The notes beneath the pieces are model-generated. The model searched no databases, was not told where the DNA came from, and saw nothing but the letters and a program-made list of their open reading frames with translations. Positions 16,966-25,016 of a stretch of 64,000 nt of DNA are shown piece by piece. The translations under genes were made by a program, and so were the position numbers. Origin of the DNA: Algoriphagus antarcticus. Lineage in GTDB: Bacteria > Bacteroidota > Bacteroidia > Cytophagales > Cyclobacteriaceae. The number at the start of each line of letters is the position of its first letter. Within the stretch, counting starts at the first letter, position 1. The stretch is from the NCBI RefSeq assembly GCF_002150685.1, contig NZ_MSSW01000045.1, forward strand, positions 1-64,000. Reading direction: 5' to 3'.

Positions 16966-18009
16966 ATGAAAATTGGATTTGTAGTAAATCAAATAGAAAC
17001 TGAGACTGGAGGATACAGTACTACGCAACTTTCTTCAGCTGCGGTTCACCGAGGGCATGAGGTTTACATCATCAGTGTAGGGCAGCTTTGCTATCTCGAA
17101 GATGGTAGAATGGGTGCTATAGCTGTAAAAGCTCCTAATACAAAGTTCCGTAGTTTGAATAAGTACATGGATGCTATTCACAGTCCACAGGCTGAGCGAA
17201 TACACATAGCTTCAGATGATATAGATGTGCTTTTTCTGAGAAATAATCCCTGCGAGGAATTTGGGGAAAGAGCCTGGGCACAGACTGCCGGGATGGTTTT
17301 CGGTCAGATAGCAAGTGCAAATGGAGTACTTGTGGTGAATGATCCTTATGCGTTAATGTCATCTTTTAACAAGATGTACTTTCAGCATTTCCCTGAAACC
17401 GTAAGGCCAAGAACGATCATCAGCCGAGATGCAGATGAGATAAAGGAATTTTACAGAAAAGAAAAGAAGAAGATTATCTTGAAACCACTTCAAGGCTCGG
17501 GTGGAAAGGATGTGTTCTTGGTGGACAACGATAAAAACCTCAACCAGATCGTGGAGACGATCAACCGCTATGGTTTTGTGATTGCACAGCAATACCTTCC
17601 TGCAGCCAAAAACGGCGATATAAGAGTAATCATGATGAATGGGAAAATCCTGGAAATAAATGGAAAAGTAGCGGCTGTCAACAGGGTAAATAACAATGAT
17701 ATTCGAAGTAATCTACACTCAGGAGGTGAAGCAATCCATGCCGAAATTACTGATGATGTACGTAGACTATGTGAGATCGTCGGGCCAAAATTGGTGCAGG
17801 ACGGAATGTTCCTCGCTGGAATAGATATCGTCGGAGACAAAATTATGGAGCTGAATCTAGATAGTCCGGGGACTATTAATGCAATGCATAGACTCGAAGG
17901 TGTAGACTTCTCATCTGCTATAATCGATTCTCTTGAGCGAAAAGTGAAATACCAAAAGCATTACGACGGTAGTCTGCCCAATGCTTTTTTGGCAACTTTG
18001 AATCCTTAA
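16966..18009 (+). CDS. ATP-grasp ligase, glutathione synthase/RimK-like
   Basis: 347 residues. An N-terminal Rossmann-like pre-ATP-grasp domain (MKIGFVVNQIETETGGYSTT) is followed by the ATP-grasp fold: IILKPLQGSGGKDVF (glycine-rich loop region), GDIRVIMMNGKILEINGKVA and the metal-binding MELNLDSPGTINAM. GshB and RimK use this fold to join an amino acid or peptide by an acyl-phosphate. No gshA is nearby, so glutathione synthesis is unlikely to be its sole role. Directly downstream of the DUF1704 peptidase in one operon, it could ligate what the peptidase removes. Transcription probably ends at the hairpin at 18067. Confidence 0.85.
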   Translation: MKIGFVVNQIETETGGYSTTQLSSAAVHRGHEVYIISVGQLCYLEDGRMGAIAVKAPNTKFRSLNKYMDAIHSPQAERIHIASDDIDVLFLRNNPCEEFGERAWAQTAGMVFGQIASANGVLVVNDPYALMSSFNKMYFQHFPETVRPRTIISRDADEIKEFYRKEKKKIILKPLQGSGGKDVFLVDNDKNLNQIVETINRYGFVIAQQYLPAAKNGDIRVIMMNGKILEINGKVAAVNRVNNNDIRSNLHSGGEAIHAEITDDVRRLCEIVGPKLVQDGMFLAGIDIVGDKIMELNLDSPGTINAMHRLEGVDFSSAIIDSLERKVKYQKHYDGSLPNAFLATLNP

Positions 18010-18066
18010 TAGTAGCCGTTCGCGTGACACGAACGGCGGCATTGGAAGCTTCAGATTTTATAAATG

Positions 18067-18100
18067 AAAAAGGAAAAGCTAGCGATGCTTTTCCTTTTTT
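18067..18100 (+). terminator. Rho-independent terminator after the ATP-grasp gene
   Basis: Stem AAGGAAAAGC / GCTTTTCCTT with a seven-base loop, followed by TTTTT. It closes the acidic protein-QEGLA-ATP-grasp operon. The GC-rich palindrome at 18015-18037 just upstream has no T-tract. Confidence 0.75.
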
Positions 18101-18267
18101 TGTGATTATTTTAACCACAGTGGATGCGGAGGTTTTCGCAGAGCGCGCAAAAAAATAGTAAGACTTAAGTGTTTGTTATAATACGTGGTTTCAATTCTGC
18201 AGACTAACTGTTTTAAAATAACCAATTTGTCTAATCTCATTCTGATAATAGTTCAAGCTTCCTTCGA

Positions 18268-19212
18268 TTATGCTGGTTTCACTATAAAAAAACCATCCGA
18301 CCCCTGGGTTTGATACAAAGGCAGAAACACCCTTCCCTTAGACTCTGACACAATCGACTGTCCATCCAATGAAGCTAAATGTTGTCCTTTATTGATTTTG
18401 GTGAAATTAGCATAGCCCGGATCCATTTTGAAGTTCTGATCTTCTCCAATCTCTTGTCTGTAGGTTACCTCAAAATTGTCATTGGTAGGAGAGGCTTTTT
18501 CCAAAAGCTCATAATAGTGATCATAAGCTATAGCTGATTTTTCAAGCATTCCTGTTTTCACCAAAATCACCCAAATCGCGGCCTCGTGATAGTCAACTGA
18601 TTTTGGGTCGTCGTGCTGTCCAGCTTCCATTGTAAAGCCGGAGTGACCTTTCAAAGTCTGGTAGTGGTCGAAATGCCCGGGAATGTATTTTTCTATTCCT
18701 TTCACTACTGGTAAGGGCATCTGCTTCGCAAAAGCAAAGCTGTTTTCACGGCGATTCACGCTAATGTATGGAGCAGTATTTGATGAGGTGGTATGCAAAT
18801 CCATGAAATGGAAAACTGTATTGAACTTTTCGTTCTCTAATTTTTCGACTATAGTTAGCAACTCATTAAACTCTGTTGCTTCGTGATAATCGAGCTGATT
18901 GTGCGCTTGTAGCTGCTTTTCATTTTCTAGGGTACATACTCGATTTAGATCTTTGTCTATCAGACGAGCTCCTTTTTTTAAGGCTACAATATTTCCCGCC
19001 ACACCAACTATTTTACCTTTCAGTGTCAGCTTTTCCTCCTGTAGTTTTTTAAACACACGTTGCAAAGCAAGTATACCGCTTGGCTCATTTCCATGTACTC
19101 CGCCACTCACCAGCAAATAAGATCCTGGAGTCTGATGGCATGGTTCGGCAGGATACTCACCGATTACTCTGGTGAGGTTTTCTTTATCTAAAGTTTCTGT
19201 GTTTGTTTTCAT
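18268..19212 (-). CDS. Succinylglutamate desuccinylase/aspartoacylase (AstE/AspA) family protein
   Basis: 314 residues of the M14-like zinc deacylase family. GGVHGNEPSG (37-46) supplies ligands H40 and E43, DLNR is at 88-91, H140 sits in FMDLHTTSS, and E196 in FTMEAGQHD is the catalytic acid. It hydrolyses an N-acyl or amide bond in an amino-acid derivative; the exact substrate cannot be read from sequence. It is convergent with the QEGLA/ATP-grasp operon. I recall the three families co-occurring in Bacteroidota, suggesting a shared pathway, but the physical link here is only neighbourhood. Confidence 0.85.
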   Translation of the reverse strand: MKTNTETLDKENLTRVIGEYPAEPCHQTPGSYLLVSGGVHGNEPSGILALQRVFKKLQEEKLTLKGKIVGVAGNIVALKKGARLIDKDLNRVCTLENEKQLQAHNQLDYHEATEFNELLTIVEKLENEKFNTVFHFMDLHTTSSNTAPYISVNRRENSFAFAKQMPLPVVKGIEKYIPGHFDHYQTLKGHSGFTMEAGQHDDPKSVDYHEAAIWVILVKTGMLEKSAIAYDHYYELLEKASPTNDNFEVTYRQEIGEDQNFKMDPGYANFTKINKGQHLASLDGQSIVSESKGRVFLPLYQTQGSDGFFIVKPA

Positions 19213-19494
19213 GATGAAATCAGTTTGGGTTTACTAGGCATAGCCAAACTTTATACCATGGAAAAGTAATTTCATGAACTCATTAAAAAGGCCTTCTTGA
19301 TGTATTATAGCTGATACTTATATAGGTGTAATATTTCTCATCCATGTTAAAAAAAAAGGTGTAGAGATACATGAGAGCTATTTTCCTCAACCTGAGGAGG
19401 AGTTCTGAGAGAATTTAATAAGGCTAAAAGGCACTATTCCACTAGTCGTGAATTTAAAAAATCCTGTAATGTGATCAGATGTTTCAAATGGAAT
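19213..19494. other. Intergenic, nothing recognised
   Basis: Short AT-rich stretch between the deacylase start and the pseudogene. No gene, RNA or clear hairpin terminator seen. Confidence 0.5.
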
Positions 19495-19793
19495 TTACCT
19501 ATCAATCCATCTCTCCATCTCATAGACAATTTTTGTAGTATATTTTTCATTACTAGTTTCCAGGGTTTTGGATTGTTTGGTAGCAGAAAAATAAAAGATG
19601 GAGGCTCTGTGTATTTTTCAAATTCGACTTTCAAACCTGCTTTTTCCATTTCAATGACCTCAAAAATATAGGGTTTCTGGATAGACTTTAGTACACCATT
19701 TATTCATTATTTAGGAACTTAATCAGATGTACTTTCTGCTCGTTTTCCTAGGTATGCTGAGACACGTGAACATCATTTATGGTTCATTCACTC
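19495..19793 (-). pseudogene. Decayed partial copy of the DUF1801/YdeI gene at 21690
   Basis: Read on the minus strand, 19793-19495 aligns with the 3' half of the intact gene. IFEVIEMEKAGLKVEFEK matches IFEAIEVEKEGLKVIFEK, and after a frame change FYFSATKQSKT ... WIDR-stop matches LYFSAPKQFKT ... LNDR-stop. Upstream, a CTGATTAAGTT stretch and the segment around it also match, with several small deletions. The 5' part is missing. Multiple frameshifts mean it cannot encode the protein. The two copies flank the GMC oxidoreductase gene, so one partial duplication followed by decay is the simplest history. Confidence 0.8.
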
Positions 19794-19922
19794 TTGTTTA
19801 TGGTGGTTCTTACCATGACTTATTTTGATTTTTGTCTTCTTTTTTAAATTTTTAAAAAGATTTCATTTATACTTCATGGAATATTGAGTAAAAGTCGCGG
19901 TGAAATTCTATAGATTCCAGAC

Positions 19923-21611
19923 ATGAAATCGAATCAATTTGACGCTATAGTGGTGGGCTCTGGTATCAGTGGAGGATGGGCAGCTAAGGAATTATGTGAG
20001 AAAGGCTTGAAAACTTTGGTGTTGGAAAGAGGCAGGGATGTGCAGCATTTGAAAGATTACCCTACGATGACTTCAGCTCCTTGGGAAATGCCGCACAGAA
20101 ATCAGATTCCTCGGGAGGACAAACTTGAGAATCCCGTCGTAAATAGGTGCTACGCCTATAAGGAAGATACACAGCATTTTTTTGTCAAAGATTCCGAGCA
20201 TCCTTATGTTCAGGAAAAGCCGTTTGATTGGGTTCGTGGCTATCAGGTAGGAGGAAAGTCGTTGATTTGGGCCAGGCAAACACAGCGCTGGAGCAAATAT
20301 GATTTTGAAGGGCCAGGCCGGGACGGCTTTGCAGTGGATTGGCCGATTCGGTATGAGGATGTTGCTCCATGGTATAGTTATGTCGAGCGCTTTGTGGGAA
20401 TAAGCGGCAGCTACGAAGGGTTGGATACGCTGCCTGACGGGGAGTTTCTCAAAGCTTGGGAAATGAACTGTGTGGAGAAGGAGATTCAACAGCGAATCAA
20501 GGCTGTTTACGATGATCGAGATGTGATAATCGGTCGCTGTGCTCATCTCACTGAACCTAAGGAAGTTCATTTGCAGCAAGGTCGAGGGCAGTGCATGGCC
20601 AGAAACCAATGCTACAGAGGATGTCCTTTTGGAGCATATTTCAGTTCCAATTCTTCCACTTTACCAACGGCTGCCAAGACTGGCAATTTGACGATTAGAC
20701 CTGATTCTGTGGTTCATTCACTTATATATGATGATCAAAAAGGCAAAGTGACAGGCGTGCGAGTAGTAGATCGCGTCACTAAAGAATCTACAGAATATTT
20801 CGCAGCCGTGATTTTTTTAAATGCTTCTGCACTAAATACCAATTTGATTTTGCTGAATAGTACTTCAAAGCGCTTTCCAGATGGCTTGGGAAATGACTCT
20901 GGAATTTTGGGTAAATATGTTGCCTTTCATAACTATCGAGGCGTGGTCAATGCCAATTATGAGGGATTTGATGATAAATACTACTTTGGAAGAAGACCTA
21001 CGGCAGTGATGATGCCCAATTTCAGAAATGTCAAAAAGCAGGAAATGGACTTTATGCGGGGGTATATGACTTTTTATTCTGCAGGTCGAGCAGGCTTTGG
21101 ACATGCAGACGCGCCATTTGGTGCAGAATTCAAGGAAGCAAATTCTAAACCTGGACCTTGGTCGGTTTATATGATGATGCAAGGTGAGACTATTCCCAAG
21201 GAATCAAATCATGTCAGCTTGAGTCCGGATCAGCAAGATGAATGGGGCGTTCCATTACTTCAGATTAATGTAGGCTACGATGAAAATGATGAGAAAATCC
21301 TTAGGGACTTTCATGAGCAGGGAGAAGAAATGCTTACCAAAGCGGGCTGCATAAATATCAGAAGAGGTGATAGCAAGCAATCTCCTGGCTTAGATATTCA
21401 TGAAATGGGCGGAGTGAGGATGGGAAGAGATCCTAAGACCTCCTTGCTCAACGGATTCAATCAGATGCATTTGGCTCCCAATGTATTTGTTACAGATGGT
21501 GCATGCATGACTTCCACTGGCACGCAAAATCCTTCCATTACTTACATGGCTTTGACCGCTAGAGCGGTTGATTATGCTGTGAAGGAAATGAAAAAGGGAA
21601 ATATTGGATAA
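19923..21611 (+). CDS. GMC family oxidoreductase
   Basis: 562 residues. The FAD-binding Rossmann start is FDAIVVGSGISGGWAA (6-21), with LERG closing the strand. CMARNQCYRGCPFGAYFSSN is a Cys-rich loop typical of the bacterial gluconate-dehydrogenase-like branch. The C-terminal GMC signature runs from HEMGGVRMG to VTDGACMTSTGTQNPSIT, with the active-site His and Asn of the family. It probably oxidises a sugar or alcohol and passes electrons to a partner. The usual gluconate 2-dehydrogenase subunit 3 gene is not adjacent, and there is no obvious Tat signal. Flanked by an intact and a decayed YdeI-like gene. Confidence 0.88.
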   Translation: MKSNQFDAIVVGSGISGGWAAKELCEKGLKTLVLERGRDVQHLKDYPTMTSAPWEMPHRNQIPREDKLENPVVNRCYAYKEDTQHFFVKDSEHPYVQEKPFDWVRGYQVGGKSLIWARQTQRWSKYDFEGPGRDGFAVDWPIRYEDVAPWYSYVERFVGISGSYEGLDTLPDGEFLKAWEMNCVEKEIQQRIKAVYDDRDVIIGRCAHLTEPKEVHLQQGRGQCMARNQCYRGCPFGAYFSSNSSTLPTAAKTGNLTIRPDSVVHSLIYDDQKGKVTGVRVVDRVTKESTEYFAAVIFLNASALNTNLILLNSTSKRFPDGLGNDSGILGKYVAFHNYRGVVNANYEGFDDKYYFGRRPTAVMMPNFRNVKKQEMDFMRGYMTFYSAGRAGFGHADAPFGAEFKEANSKPGPWSVYMMMQGETIPKESNHVSLSPDQQDEWGVPLLQINVGYDENDEKILRDFHEQGEEMLTKAGCINIRRGDSKQSPGLDIHEMGGVRMGRDPKTSLLNGFNQMHLAPNVFVTDGACMTSTGTQNPSITYMALTARAVDYAVKEMKKGNIG

Positions 21612-21689
21612 GCTCAAATTTGAAAGGAACATCATTTTGATTAGAATGCCTTCACAAAAAAGTAAGATCATTTATAAACTTGAGTGATT

Positions 21690-22310
21690 TTACCTGTCAT
21701 TCAATCCCTTCCCATCGAGGATTTTTGGAGCACATTTTTCAATCCTAGCCACCCTGGTTTTGAATTGTTTGGGAGCGGAAAAATAAAGAATGTAGCCTCT
21801 TTGGCGACTTGGTGTCAATGCTTCAAAAGCCACTTTTAAGGCTGGGAATTCAACCAATTTATTTTGAAATTCTTCTGGTAGAGGGGCTGGATTTTTTTCG
21901 AATATTACTTTCAAACCTTCCTTTTCTACCTCGATGGCTTCAAAAATATAAGCTTTGAGGATAGGTTTAAGCTGGGCTATTTCCTGAATAGTTGTAAACT
22001 TAATCAGTCGTGCTGCTTGCGTGTTTTCTCCAGGTTTAGTGAGAACTTTCTGCTCATCATTTAACAAAACTCCTTTAAAAAAACTAATCGAGCAGTAGTC
22101 GTTAAACGCAGCTAAAATCAGAACATTACTTTTCTGAAAGGTGTAGCAAGGAACTCCCCATTTCGACATTTCCGTCAATCCACAGTCAAGAATAATTATT
22201 CTCAATTGCTTCAGCTCTTCCGTCCAATTATGGACTTTACACTGCGGAGTACCACCCAGCGGACAGCGCCCACAGCCCTCAGTGAAATATGAGTCGACGG
22301 AAGAATTCAT
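21690..22310 (-). CDS. DUF1801 / YdeI-OmpD-associated family protein
   Basis: 206 residues. A small Cys-containing N-terminus (GCGRCPLGGTPQC, 12-24) precedes a DUF1801-like domain (about 35-130; SKWGVPCYTFQKSNVLILAAF, then FFKGVLL). The C-terminal helical YdeI/OmdA segment carries ALTPSRQRGYILYFSAPKQFKTRVARI. Proteins of this kind are widespread in Bacteroidota; the OmdA domain was named bacteriocin-protection/OmpD-associated, but biochemical function is unknown. Probably monocistronic. A decayed copy lies at 19495-19793. Confidence 0.8.
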   Translation of the reverse strand: MNSSVDSYFTEGCGRCPLGGTPQCKVHNWTEELKQLRIIILDCGLTEMSKWGVPCYTFQKSNVLILAAFNDYCSISFFKGVLLNDEQKVLTKPGENTQAARLIKFTTIQEIAQLKPILKAYIFEAIEVEKEGLKVIFEKNPAPLPEEFQNKLVEFPALKVAFEALTPSRQRGYILYFSAPKQFKTRVARIEKCAPKILDGKGLNDR

Positions 22311-22422
22311 ATGAATGGCACTTTGAATTTTTTTAGGATGAAGGTGTCCTGATTGATTTGAAATGAATTCTTACTTTTTTAGGCAAAAGAGAAAAGGTTT
22401 CACCCGACCAAGTTTTCAATTC

Positions 22423-24432
22423 TTATTTCATCTCCAGCACAAGCACCGTTCTGTTGGGTACATACAATTTGATACACTGATGCTCATCGGTAAAATAGTT
22501 TACTTTTCGATCCAGACGCTCGAAACCGCTGAATTGCTTTTCATCGGAATTAAGTAGATGCCTATACTCCCCAGCTTCTTTCACATGAACGGGAAGTCCG
22601 AAAAATGACTCAGTAGGATGGAATGAGAACACGAAAATCAACCCACCTCTTTGATAGGCCAGGATCTTTTTATCCGGATCCAGATGAAGTTGCTCAGCAG
22701 GAGCGGAGGCAAGTAGCAAATAGTCATTCGCAAGTTTGATGATGGCTTTGTCCCAAGCGTCCAATTGTCCATAGCGAAGTAGGGGGTCATCCACTAGTGA
22801 CCATTGCCGACGCGCGTACTGATGGCTCCAGTTATTGCCCTCTCTCGGGAAATCTACCCAATCGGGATGTCCAAATTCATTGCCTATGAAATTCAAATAC
22901 CCTTCACCACCCAGTGTGAGCGTGATCAATCGGATAAGTTTGTGCAGCGCAATTCCACGATCTACAATCAGATTTTGTTGGAGGAGAGACATGGAGAAAT
23001 ACATATCTTCTTTCATCAGTCGGAAGGCAAGTGTTTGATCACCTACTAAAGCCTGATCATGACTTTCGGCATAGCCAATTGATCTTTCTGCTTGAGGACG
23101 ATTGGTCAGCTGATGCCAAAGCTCAAACATATCCCATTCCTCGTCTTGTTTGTGCTTAAGCGTTTTGATCCAAAAGTCAGGAACTCCCATGGCCATTCGG
23201 AAGTCAAATCCAAGTCCTCCATCGGCAATAGGCCTCGCAAGTCCAGGCATGCCGCTCATATCTTCAGCGATAGAAATGCTCTGAGGATTAATCCTATGCA
23301 TAAGGGTATTTGCGAGCTGTAAATATAAAACGGCATCCTCATCCACATTTTTATCAAAATACAAATCAACCGAGTCAAAATCCATGAACAATCCGTGATG
23401 CGAATACATAATAGAGGTCACTCCATCGAACCGAAATCCATCAAAATGAAATTCCTCTAGCCAATAGCGGATATTTGAAAGTAAAAACTGCTGCACCTCC
23501 CGCTTGGCATAATCAAAGACTTTGGAGTCCCATGCTTCATGATAGCCCTTGTCTCCAGGGTGGAAATATTGATGTTCGCTACCGTCAAACTCATTTAAAC
23601 CTTCATTTACATTTTTGATCGCATGAGAATGAACAATATCCATGACTACTGCTATCCCCATTTCATGCGCTTTGTTCACCAGAGACTTGAGTTCCTCTGG
23701 TGTGCCAAACCTTGAAGTGGGAGCAAAGAAATTAGATACATGGTAACCAAATGAGCCATAATACGGATGCTCCATCACTGCCATGAGTTGGATGGTATTA
23801 TATCCGGCAGCTTTGATTCTAGGGAGTGTTAGCTCTTCAAATTCTTGATAGGTTCCAACTCCAAGTTTCTCCTGGGACATTCCCACATGGCACTCATAGA
23901 TCAAAGGTTGCTTGAGGCTATTCTTCGTGGTAAAAGATGCATCCGTCCATTTGAAATCCTTTGCAAACCAAAGTTGTCCTGCGACATCATGAGTATTTTC
24001 ATCCTGAATCACCCTTCTGATATAAGCAGGTATTCTGTCCAAAGCACCGTTTTCGGCTATGACATGAACCTTTACTTTACTGCCATGAATGAAGCTATCT
24101 TTGTATTGGTCATAAGGCAAGAAAATCTCCCAGTCGCCACGACCGCTTTTTTTCATGGGATGCGAGCTCCTGTTCCAGTTATTGAAATCACCGAAAAAGT
24201 TTAGTTGATTAGCTGCAGGTGCCCATTCCCGATACACCCAGCCTTTTCTCCAAGCTTCAAAATGGATCCCATAGAAATTATGAACTGAGGCATATTCGAG
24301 TATATTTCCAATGAAATCATCTATTCCTCGAATAGCTTCCTGATATCGATCAAATCTTCTCTGGATTTGAGGTTCATATTGAGCAAGCCAAGGTTCTTGT
24401 CGAACTAAAGCGATTTTTTGTGAATCTTCCAC
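22423..24432 (-). CDS. glgB: 1,4-alpha-glucan branching enzyme
   Basis: 669 residues. An N-terminal CBM48-type domain (WRKGWVYREWAPAANQLNFF, about 62-81) is followed by the GH13 barrel with GYNTIQLMAVMEHPYYGSFGYH, the nucleophile D336 in FRFDGVTS, acid/base E390 in IAEDMSGMP and the third acid in AESHDQALVG. The C-terminal beta domain ends in VPNRTVLVLEMK. The branching-enzyme subtype is supported by the CBM48 and the YYGSFGYH segment. It introduces alpha-1,6 branches into glycogen. No other glg gene is adjacent. Terminator and promoter are not obvious. Confidence 0.93.
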   Translation of the reverse strand: MEDSQKIALVRQEPWLAQYEPQIQRRFDRYQEAIRGIDDFIGNILEYASVHNFYGIHFEAWRKGWVYREWAPAANQLNFFGDFNNWNRSSHPMKKSGRGDWEIFLPYDQYKDSFIHGSKVKVHVIAENGALDRIPAYIRRVIQDENTHDVAGQLWFAKDFKWTDASFTTKNSLKQPLIYECHVGMSQEKLGVGTYQEFEELTLPRIKAAGYNTIQLMAVMEHPYYGSFGYHVSNFFAPTSRFGTPEELKSLVNKAHEMGIAVVMDIVHSHAIKNVNEGLNEFDGSEHQYFHPGDKGYHEAWDSKVFDYAKREVQQFLLSNIRYWLEEFHFDGFRFDGVTSIMYSHHGLFMDFDSVDLYFDKNVDEDAVLYLQLANTLMHRINPQSISIAEDMSGMPGLARPIADGGLGFDFRMAMGVPDFWIKTLKHKQDEEWDMFELWHQLTNRPQAERSIGYAESHDQALVGDQTLAFRLMKEDMYFSMSLLQQNLIVDRGIALHKLIRLITLTLGGEGYLNFIGNEFGHPDWVDFPREGNNWSHQYARRQWSLVDDPLLRYGQLDAWDKAIIKLANDYLLLASAPAEQLHLDPDKKILAYQRGGLIFVFSFHPTESFFGLPVHVKEAGEYRHLLNSDEKQFSGFERLDRKVNYFTDEHQCIKLYVPNRTVLVLEMK

Positions 24433-24525
24433 TTATTGTTTTTTTAGCTGATTTCAATTTAGAAAAATGCAGGTGGAAATTACCAAGCAGAGGCTTTTGA
24501 ATTTCGTTTCTTTTATTCTCCAAAA

Positions 24526-24559
24526 AGAAAAGGTACCGAAATTTCACTTTCAGTACCTT
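24526..24559 (-). terminator. Terminator downstream of the DUF805 gene
   Basis: Imperfect hairpin with arms AAGGTAC and GTACCTT (24530-24536, 24553-24559) extended by GAAA/TTTC after one mismatch. Read on the minus strand it is followed by TTTTCTTTTT, as expected for rho-independent termination of the DUF805 transcript before glgB. Confidence 0.65.
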
Positions 24560-24601
24560 AATTTAACAATGCAAAGTCACTTGATTCTATCTATGAAGGA
24601 T

Positions 24602-24955
24602 TTAGACGATATCATTGATTCTTGGGTCCAGGCCATATTCATTTGTCCCATCTTGCCCTTTTTTGACAGCTAGCCAGATGAATCCTATGAAATTGATTGG
24701 AGGTGGGATCAATAGGTATAAGGCATATTTCCAATTAAGTCCTATGTCGTGTAGTCTTTTGATCGCCTGAATCAGCAAGACGCAGATAGATGCAATAAGT
24801 ACTACTCCTGCTCCATAGAAAATCGGCCAGGATTCAGATTGGAAGCTGTCCCAAATCAGCAATAAGCATAGGAGATTGATGAAATAAAAAATAATAAATA
24901 ATACCAGATACATTCTTCTGGTGATTCTTCCGGTTGGTTTAAATATAGAGTACAT
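24602..24955 (-). CDS. DUF805 family membrane protein
   Basis: 117 residues, four predicted membrane helices (VLFIIFYFINLLCLLLIW, AGVVLIASICVLLIQAI, ALYLLIPPPINFIGFIWL and a first weak one). It has the family marks GRITRRMY near the N-terminus, KRLHDIG (65-71) in the middle and KKGQDGTNEYGLDP at the end. Inner-membrane location; function unknown across the family. Single gene, with a terminator at 24526-24559 separating it from glgB. Confidence 0.88.
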   Translation of the reverse strand: MYSIFKPTGRITRRMYLVLFIIFYFINLLCLLLIWDSFQSESWPIFYGAGVVLIASICVLLIQAIKRLHDIGLNWKYALYLLIPPPINFIGFIWLAVKKGQDGTNEYGLDPRINDIV

Positions 24956-25016
24956 ACTTAAACAACGCCTTCTGGAAAAAGTTGTTTAAGACTTCCGTAT
25001 AAAATTAAATTCGGTT

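Noticed and set aside
18015-18037. GC-rich palindrome GCCGTTCG / CGAACGGC
   Set aside because: No T-tract, and the adjacent hairpin at 18067 fits a terminator better; it may be a binding site but nothing supports that.
20073-20609. 178-codon minus-strand frame opposite the GMC gene
   Set aside because: Antisense frame with no family likeness; the GMC gene is secure.
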